From NCBI GenBank assembly GCA_002350705.1, contig DEFH01000052.1, positions 248 to 64,247 of the forward strand: a stretch of 64,000 bases of DNA, written 5' to 3'. This DNA is from Ruminococcaceae bacterium UBA2857. GTDB lineage: Bacteria > Bacillota > Clostridia > Oscillospirales > Acutalibacteraceae. Positions 33,069 to 42,340 of the stretch are shown in pieces. Made by a program: the position numbers and the translations under genes. A model generated the notes under the pieces. It saw nothing but the letters and a program-made list of their open reading frames with translations, was not told where the DNA came from and searched no databases. Positions within the stretch are counted from its first letter, which is position 1; each line of letters opens with the position of its first letter.

Positions 33069-33079
33069 CAAATTACGGA

Positions 33080-35848
33080 TTATTCAAGTACTTTTGCACA
33101 TCTTGCACAGAGTGTCGGATGGAGCGGATTCTGTCCCACCGTATCACTGTAAATCCAGCAGCGTTCGCATTTTTCACCGTCGGCGTGTGCCACTTCGACA
33201 GAAAGTTCCTCTGTCGGCTCGTCCCTGACGGCAACGCCTGACACAATAAATGCATTGGCAAGTTCTTTTTCGGCTTCTTTCAGGAAGTCAAACTCCTTGC
33301 CGGAAGCTTTCAGTGTCACTTTTGCTTCAATGGACTGACGAATGGATTTATTTTTAATTTCAACCTCGATAGCCTTCTTGACAACATCTCTGGTTTCATG
33401 GATTTTATCCCACATTGCTTTAAAGCTGTCATCCAAAGTAATTCCCGTCAGTGCAGGCATATCATTGAAGAGAACATTTTCACCGTTCACGCTGTCCTCA
33501 TGCGGCATATACTGCCAGATTTCATCGGATGTGTATGCCAGAATCGGTGCCACCATTCTTGTCATGGCATCGAGAATCGTATAAATCGTTGTCTGAGCGG
33601 CACGTCTGAGAGTACCGTCCTTTTTCTCTGTATAGAGTCTGTCTTTCAGAACATCAAAGTAGAAATTGGACATATCCACAACACAGAAGCCGTAAATTGC
33701 CTGATAAACCTGATGGAAGTCAAATTTATCATAGCCGTCACGAACCCTGACGTTCAGTTCATCCAATTTTGACAATGCCCACTTGTCGATCGGCAGAAGT
33801 TCATTTTCGGATACTTTATCAGTATTCGGATTAAAATCGCTGATATTGCCGAGAATATATCTTGCGGTATTTCTGATTTTTCTGTAGGCCTCGGAAAGCT
33901 GTTTCAGAATATCCTCAGAGATACGTACATTGTCATGATAATCGGAAGAGGCCACCCACAGACGCAGAATATCCGCACCGTACTGGTTGAAGATCACTTT
34001 CGGCATCAGACCGTTGCCCATAGACTTGGACATTTTTTCACCCTTGCCGTCCACTACCCAGCCATGTGTGACAACCGCTTTATAAGGTGCCTGTCCCTTT
34101 GTGGCGATAGCCGTCAGAAGTGAGGACTGGAACCATCCTCTGTACTGGTCGGCACCCTCCAGATACAGGTCTGCCGGCCATTTCAGATACGGTCTTGCTT
34201 CGCATACAGCCGCATGGGAAACGCCTGAGTCAAACCATACGTCCATAATATCTTTTTCTTTTTCAAATTCCCTGCATCCGCACTTCGGACAAGCCATGTC
34301 GGCAGGGATAATCTCATTGGCAGGCTTTGCATACCATGCGTCCGAACCCTCTTTGGCAAACAGTTCGGATACTGCCAGCATTGCCTTTTTATCAATAATA
34401 GGTTCTCCGCAGTCCTTGCAGAAGAAAATCGGAATCGGTACACCCCATTTTCTCTGACGGGAGATACACCAGTCTTTTCTCTCACGAACCATAGAGGTGA
34501 TTCTGTCCTCACCCCATGCAGGCAGCCACTCAATTCCCTTGATGGCTTCGACGGCCTGATCCTTGAAAGCATCTACGGAACAGAACCACTGATTTGTTGC
34601 TCTGAAAAGAACGGGCTTTTTACATCTCCAGCAGTGCGGATACTGGTGGATAATTTTCTTCAAGGCAAACAGATTGCCTGTTTTTTCAAGATGTTCCGCA
34701 ATCGGCTTGTTAGCCTCCTCTGTGAGAAGTCCCGCAAACTGACCTGCTTCCTCTGTCAGACGACCGTGTGAGTCAACCGGTACGACAATCGGGATTTCAG
34801 GATAGTTTCTGCATACTTCATAGTCATCCACACCGTGACCCGGAGCGGTATGAACACAGCCGGTACCGCTTTCCAGTGTCACATGATTCCCCACAATGAC
34901 AAGAGACGTTCTGTCAAGGAACGGATGCTGTGTTTTCATATATTCCAGCTCAGAACCCTTGATCGTTCCAATAACTTCATAATTTTCTTTTCCGGCAGCC
35001 TCCATCGCAGATACATAGAGTTCCTCTGCCATCACATAATATTCACCGTCACATTTGATGACGCTGTAATGGAATCTCGGTCCTACACAGATAGCCAGAT
35101 TAGCCGGCAATGTCCATGTGGTTGTTGTCCAGATGACAAAATAGGTATTCTTGACATCGGCACCCATTGCCGCCAGTTTTCCCAAATCGTCCGTTACCTG
35201 AAACTTGACATAAATGGAATGACACGGATCTTCGGCATACTCAATTTCCGCCTCAGCCAGTGCCGTTTCACAGTCGGGACACCAGTATACAGGCTTCAGG
35301 CCTCTGTAAATATAGCCTTTGCAAGCCATATCTGCAAAAATCCGAATCTGCTTTGCCTCAAAGTCATGTGTCAGTGTAATATAGGGGTTATCCCATTCAC
35401 CGATACCGCCCAAACGCTGAAACTGCTCTCTCTGGCTGTCGATATAGGTTTCGGCAAATTCACGGCAAATTTTTCTGAGTTCCACATCGGAAATGGTCGC
35501 AGAGTTACCGACACCTGCTTTTTTTCTTGCTTTGAGTTCGGTAGGCAGACCGTGCGTATCCCATCCCGGAACATACGGTGCCTGAAAACCCGTCATATTT
35601 TTATAGCGGACAATCATATCTTTCAGCACCTTGTTCAGGGCATGACCAAGGTGGATATCACCGTTGGCATAAGGCGGTCCGTCATGCAGAACATAGAGAG
35701 GTTTTCCCTCATTATTCTTCATCAGTTTTTCATAGATTTTGTTTTCCTGCCAGCGTTTGAGTGTTTCAGGCTCCGACTTTGGCAGACCTGCCCTCATCGG
35801 AAAATCCGTTTTGGGCAGATTCAGTGTACTGTTATAATCCTGCGGCAT
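33080..35848 (-). CDS. ileS: Isoleucyl-tRNA synthetase
   Basis: Charges tRNA-Ile with isoleucine and edits misactivated valine. The 922-aa protein has the class I signatures HLGH (66-69) and KMSKSMGN, the CP1 editing insertion (WTTTTWTLPAN) and a C-terminal zinc site (CERCW with LCARC). This length and zinc tail match the bacterial type as in Bacillus or E. coli. The ATG at 35848 is chosen from the family start and the AAGGAG/AAAAGG sites upstream. No T-box leader is visible; it follows divIVA by 32 nt in a division cluster as in other Firmicutes. Confidence 0.97.
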   Translation of the reverse strand: MPQDYNSTLNLPKTDFPMRAGLPKSEPETLKRWQENKIYEKLMKNNEGKPLYVLHDGPPYANGDIHLGHALNKVLKDMIVRYKNMTGFQAPYVPGWDTHGLPTELKARKKAGVGNSATISDVELRKICREFAETYIDSQREQFQRLGGIGEWDNPYITLTHDFEAKQIRIFADMACKGYIYRGLKPVYWCPDCETALAEAEIEYAEDPCHSIYVKFQVTDDLGKLAAMGADVKNTYFVIWTTTTWTLPANLAICVGPRFHYSVIKCDGEYYVMAEELYVSAMEAAGKENYEVIGTIKGSELEYMKTQHPFLDRTSLVIVGNHVTLESGTGCVHTAPGHGVDDYEVCRNYPEIPIVVPVDSHGRLTEEAGQFAGLLTEEANKPIAEHLEKTGNLFALKKIIHQYPHCWRCKKPVLFRATNQWFCSVDAFKDQAVEAIKGIEWLPAWGEDRITSMVRERKDWCISRQRKWGVPIPIFFCKDCGEPIIDKKAMLAVSELFAKEGSDAWYAKPANEIIPADMACPKCGCREFEKEKDIMDVWFDSGVSHAAVCEARPYLKWPADLYLEGADQYRGWFQSSLLTAIATKGQAPYKAVVTHGWVVDGKGEKMSKSMGNGLMPKVIFNQYGADILRLWVASSDYHDNVRISEDILKQLSEAYRKIRNTARYILGNISDFNPNTDKVSENELLPIDKWALSKLDELNVRVRDGYDKFDFHQVYQAIYGFCVVDMSNFYFDVLKDRLYTEKKDGTLRRAAQTTIYTILDAMTRMVAPILAYTSDEIWQYMPHEDSVNGENVLFNDMPALTGITLDDSFKAMWDKIHETRDVVKKAIEVEIKNKSIRQSIEAKVTLKASGKEFDFLKEAEKELANAFIVSGVAVRDEPTEELSVEVAHADGEKCERCWIYSDTVGQNPLHPTLCARCAKVLE

Positions 35849-35880
35849 GGTTCCTTTTCTCTCCTTAAAATATTGATAAA

Positions 35881-36753
35881 TCACTTCTTTTCAGAAGTGT
35901 CATTTGTATTGACAAAATTGATTTTGATATTTTCATTTTTAATATCGGCAAACTTCTGAGAAGCACCCGATGAGTTAAAAACAATTTCCTCTCCGTCGTG
36001 CGGAACAGCTGTTTCCTCTTTGCCCTCGGCACGAGAAGTTTTTCCCTTGCTCATTTCAACGGTAATTTCCCGTTCATCACGTTTCGGAACAACGGTTTTT
36101 TCGGCCTCTTCCTTGAGCTTGTCCACAACGGCATCGGCAGTCACAGGTTCCTCTGTCGGATAATTTTCATCCAGACTTTCCTGATATTCCCTGCATTTTT
36201 GTTTTTCGGGCAGGGAATTAATCATTTCCAGATGTTTTTTATACATATCCAGCAAAGACTCCCTGAACTGTGTCACTTCATCCTGAAGCATCGTAATATA
36301 AACTTTCTGGTCTTCCAGAATACGGTTATTTTCGGCAACGCACTGTGCGGAACCCGAAAGGGCATTATCAAGAATCATGCGGGCTTTTTCGGCAGAAGTA
36401 TAGATATTATCCTGAGCGGTTTTTTTCGATTCGGCAACGATTTTTTCAGACTTCACTGCCGCCTCGCTCATAATTTTCTCGGCTTTGGAAGAAGCCTTTT
36501 TGATCAGAGATTTTGCTGTCACCTCGGCAGTGATAATCGCATCCTGCACACTGTCGGCTTTTTCTTCATGTGTCTGAATCTGTGCTTCGAGTGCGGCGAT
36601 ACGTGCTTTTAACTCACTTATTTTGCTTTCGTAATCCTTCACCGTTTCGGTAACATCATCCACAAACTTATCGACATCTTCACAGCTGTAGCTACGCATA
36701 CTGAAGCGGGATTCCCTGAAACTGATATTTTCTATTTCCTGTAAAGTCAGCAT
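35881..36753 (-). CDS. DivIVA-domain cell division protein
   Basis: A 290-aa protein. The N-terminus MLTLQEIENISFRESRFSMRSYSCEDVDKF... carries the DivIVA membrane-binding region, then a long coiled coil (about 40-200) with Ala/Lys/Glu heptads, then a variable acidic tail. DivIVA marks poles and septa by sensing curved membrane. The ATG at 36753 with GGAAAGGATG upstream is preferred over an open frame 21 codons longer. It sits between sepF and ileS, the usual clostridial/Bacillus order, although the usual intervening ylmG and ylmH are missing. Confidence 0.9.
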   Translation of the reverse strand: MLTLQEIENISFRESRFSMRSYSCEDVDKFVDDVTETVKDYESKISELKARIAALEAQIQTHEEKADSVQDAIITAEVTAKSLIKKASSKAEKIMSEAAVKSEKIVAESKKTAQDNIYTSAEKARMILDNALSGSAQCVAENNRILEDQKVYITMLQDEVTQFRESLLDMYKKHLEMINSLPEKQKCREYQESLDENYPTEEPVTADAVVDKLKEEAEKTVVPKRDEREITVEMSKGKTSRAEGKEETAVPHDGEEIVFNSSGASQKFADIKNENIKINFVNTNDTSEKK

Positions 36754-36818
36754 TATTTTTTCATCCTTTCCGATTCCGAGTATCAGGCGGTTTTCCAAAA
36801 AACTTCCCTGTGCCATTC

Positions 36819-36835
36819 ATTGTGCATTATGCATT
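36819..36835. repeat. Short dispersed repeat copy, sepF/divIVA gap
   Basis: ATTGTGCATTATGCA at 36819-36833 matches the TGCACAATGCATAAT unit seen at 8796 and 49527 and directly abuts the sepF stop codon. Confidence 0.45.
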
Positions 36836-37337
36836 AAAAATATACGTTGTCGCTTTCCACCTCATCCATAAGGTCATCACCGGTAAGTTCCACATGACTC
36901 GGCATAACGATATAGGTATCCTCTGCCACACGGCTGATTTTGCCGTCATGGGCATAAGCAACACCGCCGAGAAAGTCAATAATACGTTTGGCAACATCCT
37001 TGTTGGTCTGTTCCATATTCAGAATCACGGTATTTCTTTTCACAAACTCGTCCGCCATTTTTGTAACGTCCTTGTCAAAGGTTTCCGGCTTGAACAGTAC
37101 AAAATGTACTTTATTTTCTTCGCCCACACTGATCATATTTGCACCTCCGTCATCTGCTGCTTCCGCATTGCCGTCGCCGCCGCCCTCCTGTTCAGGCTGC
37201 TGTTCGGCAGCAGGAGCAGCTTCTTCTGCACCGGCATTTTCTTCCTCGCCGTCGGAATAGAAGTCATCATAGCTCATATCGTCGTCTTCTTCCGGCTGCT
37301 GTTTAATTTTATCAAAAATTTGTTTCAAATTAGGCAT
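36834..37337 (-). CDS. sepF: Cell division protein SepF
   Basis: A 167-aa protein. The N-terminal PNLKQIFDKIKQQ is a probable amphipathic membrane helix. An acidic, Gln/Ala/Glu-rich linker follows (about 20-70), then the SepF/DUF552 fold (VHFVLFKPETFDKDV, NTVILNMEQTNKDVAKRIIDFLGG, TYIVMP). SepF helps anchor and arrange FtsZ at the septum. GGGAGGAA precedes the ATG. It lies downstream of the YggS-family gene. The linker is unusually long and acidic but the folded domain is normal. Confidence 0.95.
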   Translation of the reverse strand: MPNLKQIFDKIKQQPEEDDDMSYDDFYSDGEEENAGAEEAAPAAEQQPEQEGGGDGNAEAADDGGANMISVGEENKVHFVLFKPETFDKDVTKMADEFVKRNTVILNMEQTNKDVAKRIIDFLGGVAYAHDGKISRVAEDTYIVMPSHVELTGDDLMDEVESDNVYF

Positions 37338-37387
37338 GGTCTATTTCCTCCCAAAAATCATACGTTTCCATCAAATTTTGTTATGAT

Positions 37388-38122
37388 TCACCTGTAGATT
37401 CTCGCACCGAACAGGCGGGAACCAATCCGCACCATGTTTGCTCCCGAAAGCACAGCTTCCTCATAATCGTCAGACATCCCCATTGAAAGATAATCCATAG
37501 ATACATTATCCAATGTTTTGCCCGAAATGTCAATAAATAATTTGTACATTTTATCGAAAAATTTACAGGTATCGCTTTTATTGTCACAAACAGGGGGAAT
37601 GGTCATCAATCCTTTCACCCTGATTTCAGGCAAACGGGACACACTTTCCAGCAATTCTTCCAGCTGTTCCGCAGGCACGCCCGATTTATTGGGTTCGCTG
37701 CCGATATTCACTTCCAGAAGGACATCCGTTGTGATATGGTGCATAGCACTTTGCCTTGCGATTTCAGATGCCAGCTTCACACTGTCCACAGACTGTATCA
37801 TAGAGACCTTGCCGACAATTTGTCTGACCTTGTTGGACTGGAGATGTCCGATAAACTGCAAATCACAGTTTTTCAAATCATATTCCTCATATTTGGACAG
37901 CAGTTCCTGTACCCTGTTTTCTCCGATATGCCGCAAGCCCAAAGAAATCGCATAGTTAATAAGTGCAGGTTCCACTGTTTTGGTAGCCGCAAGAAAGGTA
38001 ATCTGTTCGGGCTTTCTTCCCGACGTTTCAGCGGCACGGGCAATTTTTTCTGTGATTTCCTCATAATTGGCTTTAATGCTGACGCACCTTTCAAGAAGTT
38101 CTGGGGATAATTTTTCCGTCAT
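37388..38122 (-). CDS. YggS/YlmE-family PLP-binding protein
   Basis: A 244-aa pyridoxal-phosphate homeostasis protein. Motifs are FLAATKTVEPALINYAI with the PLP Lys, RHIGENRVQELLSKYEEY, QFIGHLQSNKVRQIV, LEVNIGSEPNKSG, and LSMGMSDDYEEAV. Family members bind PLP without a known enzymatic reaction and affect vitamin B6 and amino acid balance. The ATG at 38122 has AAGGAGC 8 nt upstream. It overlaps the end of the HlyD-like gene by 32 nt, and in Bacillus the same gene (ylmE) stands before sepF. Confidence 0.95.
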   Translation of the reverse strand: MTEKLSPELLERCVSIKANYEEITEKIARAAETSGRKPEQITFLAATKTVEPALINYAISLGLRHIGENRVQELLSKYEEYDLKNCDLQFIGHLQSNKVRQIVGKVSMIQSVDSVKLASEIARQSAMHHITTDVLLEVNIGSEPNKSGVPAEQLEELLESVSRLPEIRVKGLMTIPPVCDNKSDTCKFFDKMYKLFIDISGKTLDNVSMDYLSMGMSDDYEEAVLSGANMVRIGSRLFGARIYR

Positions 38123-39407
38123 AGAGATTAGCTCCTTCCGTTACAATTCTGTCATACAGCTGCACACGTCCTGTCTGACGGGACGGCAGCTCATCCTCTT
38201 CATCCGTACTGCTGATCACATAGTCCTCTCCCGAATAAATCGGCAAAATCTGTTTAAAGGAAATTTCCGAACCAAGGCACACATAAATGCCCGGAACGCT
38301 TTTCATAACCTTTTTCACCTTGCCGTTTTCATCCTCGGCATTACACTGGAGTTCCGCTTCATGTACAGCAGATTTCGGTACATAGATTCCCGTATATTCA
38401 TTGAGAATGATAGAAATATTTTCATTTCTGATGGTTGCCATTTGTTCATTCATGTAGGTTCCTTTGAGAACGACCACCGCATCGGAAGAAGTATCCGCCT
38501 GATTGACAGATTCCAGTTCCACCTCAATATTTTGGTTGGACACAACAGGGATATTGACTTTCAGAGAACCGGCCTCCTTGATTTTCAGCGCCTCCTGTGC
38601 ATTCACCTCACACACAATATACCAATAGACCTTATCAATCATTTTGCCGATAACATTTTTGGACACTTCCTGCTGTTTAATTTTGGATTTGCTCAGAGAG
38701 CCGGGCATCAACTTATCCAGAGCATTGAGATCGAAAGATTTTTCATAGCCGTCTGTACGGCTGACAAAATAGCCTGCTGCCGGTGCAAGAATCCGGTCTG
38801 TTTTCTGAATCGAGGAATTTGATTTTTTCAGAGCACTGATTTCCGCTTCCAATTCTTTGATTTTTGCCTCATAGCCGTTCACCTTGCCTGTAACGATCTG
38901 TCTTTCATTGATATAATACAGAATATCCTGTACATTTTTATCAGCGGATGTCATAGAACCGTTGGCAACATTGATATTGGACTGTACCAAAAGACTGTTG
39001 ATTGTTCTGTCAAGTTCATCGGGTGTCTGGGTAAAAGTACCGGCATTTTTTTGAATCTGCTGCAAGGATGACAGTTTCTTTTCCAGTTGAGAAAGCTGCT
39101 GTTTTTTGCCGGGCATGACGGAATCCGCAAAAAGATTGGCTACTGCCTCTTCTTTGGAAACCTTGTCTCCGTCAGAAACGGTATAAGAAATGACACCGTT
39201 TTCTTTGTATTCGACATACTGTTCTCCCCTGACAATATAGCCGTTGACATCAATGGAGTCATAGACTGTTGTTTCAGCGGCACTGATACTTTTTATCTGC
39301 GTAAAGCTGGCTTTGCCGAACATACATATGACATATACAATAATCAGCAGTGTCAGCACTATCATAATGACATTTTTCAGATATTTTTTTTCTTTCCATT
39401 TTGCCAC
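38091..39407 (-). CDS. HlyD-like membrane-anchored protein of the sepF cluster
   Basis: A 438-aa protein with one N-terminal membrane helix (about 10-30) and a large extracellular part. A coiled coil spans about 95-215 (KKQQLSQLEKKLSSLQQ, IKELEAEISALKKS), flanked by barrel-sandwich/beta segments (GYIVRGEQYVEYKENG, ILAPAAGYFVSRTDGYE). It ends in a domain with NEYTGIYVPKSAVHE. This is the adaptor-protein plan of HlyD-type proteins, yet no exporter partner is adjacent. GTG start at 39407, AGGAGG upstream, with a good promoter at 39439-39467. First gene of the yggS-sepF-divIVA unit. Confidence 0.8.
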   Translation of the reverse strand: MAKWKEKKYLKNVIMIVLTLLIIVYVICMFGKASFTQIKSISAAETTVYDSIDVNGYIVRGEQYVEYKENGVISYTVSDGDKVSKEEAVANLFADSVMPGKKQQLSQLEKKLSSLQQIQKNAGTFTQTPDELDRTINSLLVQSNINVANGSMTSADKNVQDILYYINERQIVTGKVNGYEAKIKELEAEISALKKSNSSIQKTDRILAPAAGYFVSRTDGYEKSFDLNALDKLMPGSLSKSKIKQQEVSKNVIGKMIDKVYWYIVCEVNAQEALKIKEAGSLKVNIPVVSNQNIEVELESVNQADTSSDAVVVLKGTYMNEQMATIRNENISIILNEYTGIYVPKSAVHEAELQCNAEDENGKVKKVMKSVPGIYVCLGSEISFKQILPIYSGEDYVISSTDEEDELPSRQTGRVQLYDRIVTEGANLYDGKIIPRTS

Positions 39408-39438
39408 ACAAAATACCTCCTTTTTCCTGTCGTGTTTT

Positions 39439-39467
39439 ATTGTAACACTGTATCACTGTTTTGTAAA
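39439..39467 (-). promoter_or_regulatory. Promoter of the HlyD-yggS-sepF-divIVA unit
   Basis: Minus strand TTTACA-17-TACAAT. Its -35 box lies within the 3' end of miaA. Confidence 0.65.
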
Positions 39468-40385
39468 TATCGGCTGTAGAATTTTCTGTGCCTCCTCAAA
39501 GACGCTGCCGCATCTGTCAGCCTGTATCCAGTGGATATAGCTGTCCTTTTTAAACCATGTGATCTGCCGTTTGGCATATCTGCGTGTTTCCTGTTTCAGA
39601 CATTCCACTGCCTGTTCCAGCGGCATTTCCCCGTCGAGATAGGGTTTCAATTCCTTGTAGCCTATTGCTCCGACTGCTGTTTTACCGATGTGATTCCGAT
39701 AAAATTCTTTTGCTTCGTCAAGCAGTCCCTGTCGGAGCATGATGTCCACTCGCAGATTGATTCTGTCATAGAGTTTCTGCCTGTCAGTATACGAAAGACC
39801 AATCACAGTCCAGTCATAAGGGGACGGAACGCATTTGGAATTTGCAAGCTGTTCCGACATAGTAATCCCTGTCGTTTTGTAAATCTCAATGGCACGGATA
39901 ATTCGTTTGCTGTTGGAGGGATGGAGTTTTTTTGCCGTTTCCGGATCAAATTCCGCCAGTTCCCACAAAAGCACCTCTCCGCCCTCTTTTCTGTATCGTT
40001 CATTGAGTTTCTCTCTCAGGACCTCGTTCGATTCTTCGGGAGAAAACTGCACATTTTCCACCAATGAGCGAATATACAAGCCCGTGCCCCCGCACACAAT
40101 GGGAAGTTTTCCTCTTGCCAGAATATCCCTGATGGCACTGTCCGCCATCGCCACATACTGCGATACGGAAAAGCTCTCCGTTGGCGGAAGAAAATCCATT
40201 ACATGATGGGGAATTCCGCACATTTCCTCCTGTGAAGGCTTGGCGGTTGCGATATTCATTCCCTTGTAAATCTGCATGGAATCCGCAGACACAATTTCTC
40301 CGTCATATTCCTGTGCAAGCCTTATGGCAAGAGAAGTTTTTCCCGAAGCTGTCGCTCCCACGACAGCCGCCACTTTCTGATTCAT
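39453..40385 (-). CDS. miaA: tRNA dimethylallyltransferase
   Basis: Adds an isopentenyl group to A37 of tRNAs reading UNN codons. The 310-aa protein has the P-loop GATASGKTSLA, the DSMQIYKGMNIATAKPSQEE substrate segment, GGTGLYIRSL and the CxxTRRYAKRQ-like QETRRYAKRQITWFK near the C-terminus. Length and motifs are as in other bacteria. It starts with ATG overlapping the udp stop (ATGA), so the two genes are translationally coupled. Confidence 0.96.
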   Translation of the reverse strand: MNQKVAAVVGATASGKTSLAIRLAQEYDGEIVSADSMQIYKGMNIATAKPSQEEMCGIPHHVMDFLPPTESFSVSQYVAMADSAIRDILARGKLPIVCGGTGLYIRSLVENVQFSPEESNEVLREKLNERYRKEGGEVLLWELAEFDPETAKKLHPSNSKRIIRAIEIYKTTGITMSEQLANSKCVPSPYDWTVIGLSYTDRQKLYDRINLRVDIMLRQGLLDEAKEFYRNHIGKTAVGAIGYKELKPYLDGEMPLEQAVECLKQETRRYAKRQITWFKKDSYIHWIQADRCGSVFEEAQKILQPIFTKQ

Positions 40386-41143
40386 TGCATTTCACCGCTT
40401 ATTAAAAGTTTCAGTGCATGGACAGCCGTTCTGACTGCCATATCCGTATCAAAACGGTCATTATCGGTATAACCGAGTTTTTTTCGTTCCTGATTCCAGA
40501 GCGAATGAAGGACACACCCCATCCGGACTCCCCTGACCGCACCAACCGTAAACAGGGCGGCTGTTTCCATTTCGGAAGCCAGTACTCCCAATTTTTTCCA
40601 TGCATTCCACTTGTTTTCCAGTTCATACGATACAGGCATACTTTCAGGCGAGTGCTGACCATAAAAGGAATCCTTGCTTTGCACGACTCCCGTATGATAT
40701 TGGTATCCAAGTGTTTTCGCAGACTGTACCAATGCCGTTGTCACACGGAAATCCGATACCGCAGGAAATTCAGGCGGTGCATATTCTTTGGAAGTGCCTT
40801 CCATGCGGACAGCCGCTGTCGGTATCACCAGATCTCCCGATACCACTTTTTCCTGTATGCCGCCGCAGGTACCGACACGCACAGCCGTTTGCAAGCCTGC
40901 CATTGCAAGCTCTTCGAGAGCGATTGCCGCAGACGCTCCCCCGATACCCGTTGACATCACCAACACACGTTTTCCGCAAAGTTCTCCCGCATAAGAAGTA
41001 AACTCTCTGTTCTGTGCAAGAAAACAAGCATTATCCAGATACCGGGCAATTTTCGGCACTCTGCCGGGATCGCCCGGCAATATGGCATATTCCGCCCCTT
41101 GCGAGCGTGAAATGCCGATATGAAACAGTTTTTCCTCGTTCAT
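40382..41143 (-). CDS. udp: Uridine phosphorylase
   Basis: Cleaves uridine (possibly other pyrimidine nucleosides) with phosphate to uracil and ribose-1-phosphate. The 253-aa nucleoside phosphorylase has ILPGDPGRVPKIA, STGIGGASAAIALEELA, RVGTCGGIQ and SEMETAALF, matching the NP-I uridine phosphorylase group better than the purine phosphorylases. The ATG at 41143 has GGAGG 8 nt upstream; a much longer open frame before it lacks family similarity. It precedes miaA with a 4-nt overlap. Confidence 0.9.
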   Translation of the reverse strand: MNEEKLFHIGISRSQGAEYAILPGDPGRVPKIARYLDNACFLAQNREFTSYAGELCGKRVLVMSTGIGGASAAIALEELAMAGLQTAVRVGTCGGIQEKVVSGDLVIPTAAVRMEGTSKEYAPPEFPAVSDFRVTTALVQSAKTLGYQYHTGVVQSKDSFYGQHSPESMPVSYELENKWNAWKKLGVLASEMETAALFTVGAVRGVRMGCVLHSLWNQERKKLGYTDNDRFDTDMAVRTAVHALKLLISGEMQ

Positions 41144-41163
41144 AAAATTCCTCCGTAAAATCA

Positions 41164-41187
41164 AGCCTTTCCTTTTATGGAAAGGCT
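41164..41187 (-). terminator. Terminator of corA
   Basis: AGCCTTTCC/GGAAAGGCT, a 9-bp stem with a 6-nt loop, 7 nt after the corA stop; the T tract is interrupted. Confidence 0.65.
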
Positions 41188-41193
41188 GTTTTA

Positions 41194-42123
41194 TCAAAAC
41201 ATATCTTTCTTTTTCAGAATAATATACATCACCAGCATCAGCACTCCCGAAAGGGCAATCGGAAACCACCAGAATTTATCAAACGGCAGTCCTCCGATAA
41301 TATTCATCCCATAGAAACCCGAAATCACTGTCGGCACAGATACCAACAGTGTCAGAGAAGCCTGTATTTTCATGACAATATTCAGGTTATTGGAAATAAT
41401 GGAAGCAAATACATCCATTGTATTCGTAAGAATATTCAGGTGAATTGCCGCCATATCCAATGCCTGCTTGATTTCAATCAGCACGTCCTCCAGCAAATCC
41501 TGATCTTCCTCATAGAGTTTGATATATCTGCCACGCATGATTTTTTCCAGTGTCAGCTCGTCTGATTTGAGTGACGACGAAAAATATACCAGTGATTTTT
41601 CAATATCCAGTAATTGATGAAGTTCTTTATTTTTGGCAGAGCGACGCAGTTCTCTTTCAATACGGCTGCTGATTTTGTCAATTTGTTTCAGATACTGCAA
41701 ATATTTGGTTGCCATCCTCAGCATGATGTGCAGAACAAAATGTGTTTTGTAGTCAGTACGGACATTTTTCACAACGCCCTCCGAAAACTCGCTCAGAATG
41801 GTATTTTCACGGACAGACACCGTAATGACATTTTTCCCTGTGATCATAATGCCGATTGGCATAGTGGAATAAGTGATATGCCTGGACACCTTTTCCACGA
41901 CAGGCACATCAATAATAATCAATGTTGTGCCGTCCTCGCTGTCGATATGAGAGGATTCCTCTTCATCCAGAGCAGACCTCATCAATTCGGGCGGTATCTT
42001 GAAAAAATCCAGTAAATACTGTACTTCCTCATCTTCGGGAGCGATACAGTTGATCCAGCACCCCTGTTCATATTCTTTGATTTCCTCAATCCGTCCGTTC
42101 ACTGTTTTGTAATAGCTTATCAT
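41194..42123 (-). CDS. CorA-family divalent cation transporter
   Basis: A 309-aa protein with a large cytoplasmic N-terminal domain and two C-terminal membrane helices; the diagnostic YGMN follows the first (FYGMNIIGGLPFDKFWW). CorA pentamers conduct Mg2+ or related ions into the cell. The tail ends KKKDMF. The ATG at 42123 has AAAGGGG upstream; 7 extra codons in frame overlap that site. Its transcript carries a leader of about 130 nt. I could not match this leader to a known Mg2+ riboswitch. Confidence 0.92.
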   Translation of the reverse strand: MISYYKTVNGRIEEIKEYEQGCWINCIAPEDEEVQYLLDFFKIPPELMRSALDEEESSHIDSEDGTTLIIIDVPVVEKVSRHITYSTMPIGIMITGKNVITVSVRENTILSEFSEGVVKNVRTDYKTHFVLHIMLRMATKYLQYLKQIDKISSRIERELRRSAKNKELHQLLDIEKSLVYFSSSLKSDELTLEKIMRGRYIKLYEEDQDLLEDVLIEIKQALDMAAIHLNILTNTMDVFASIISNNLNIVMKIQASLTLLVSVPTVISGFYGMNIIGGLPFDKFWWFPIALSGVLMLVMYIILKKKDMF

Positions 42124-42259
42124 CAAAAACGCCCCTTTCGGCATCAGAGAAGCATAAGCCGTTCCGCACCCCTGAGCCGTTCATTTTTTAATTCCCGTTG
42201 GACATAAGGGTCAGAACTCACAAAAAATCACCACCGAATCAATGAATTTAACAAATTTT

Positions 42260-42288
42260 ATTATAAACTTTTTTTTCCGAATAATCAA
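42260..42288 (-). promoter_or_regulatory. Promoter of corA
   Basis: Minus strand TTGATT-17-TATAAT; predicted start near 42253. Confidence 0.75.
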
Positions 42289-42302
42289 GTACCAAATCAC
42301 AC

Positions 42303-42335
42303 AAAAAAGCTCTCCCTGTGAAAACAGAGAGAGCT
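42303..42335 (-). terminator. Terminator of the Glu-rich lipoprotein gene
   Basis: A 12-bp stem with one mismatch (42308-42319 with 42324-42335) followed by T on the minus strand. Confidence 0.85.
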
Positions 42336-42340
42336 GTGCA

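Noticed and set aside
35840..36000. T-box leader for ileS
   Set aside because: ileS follows divIVA by 32 nt, leaving no space for the T-box structure, and no T-box consensus was seen.
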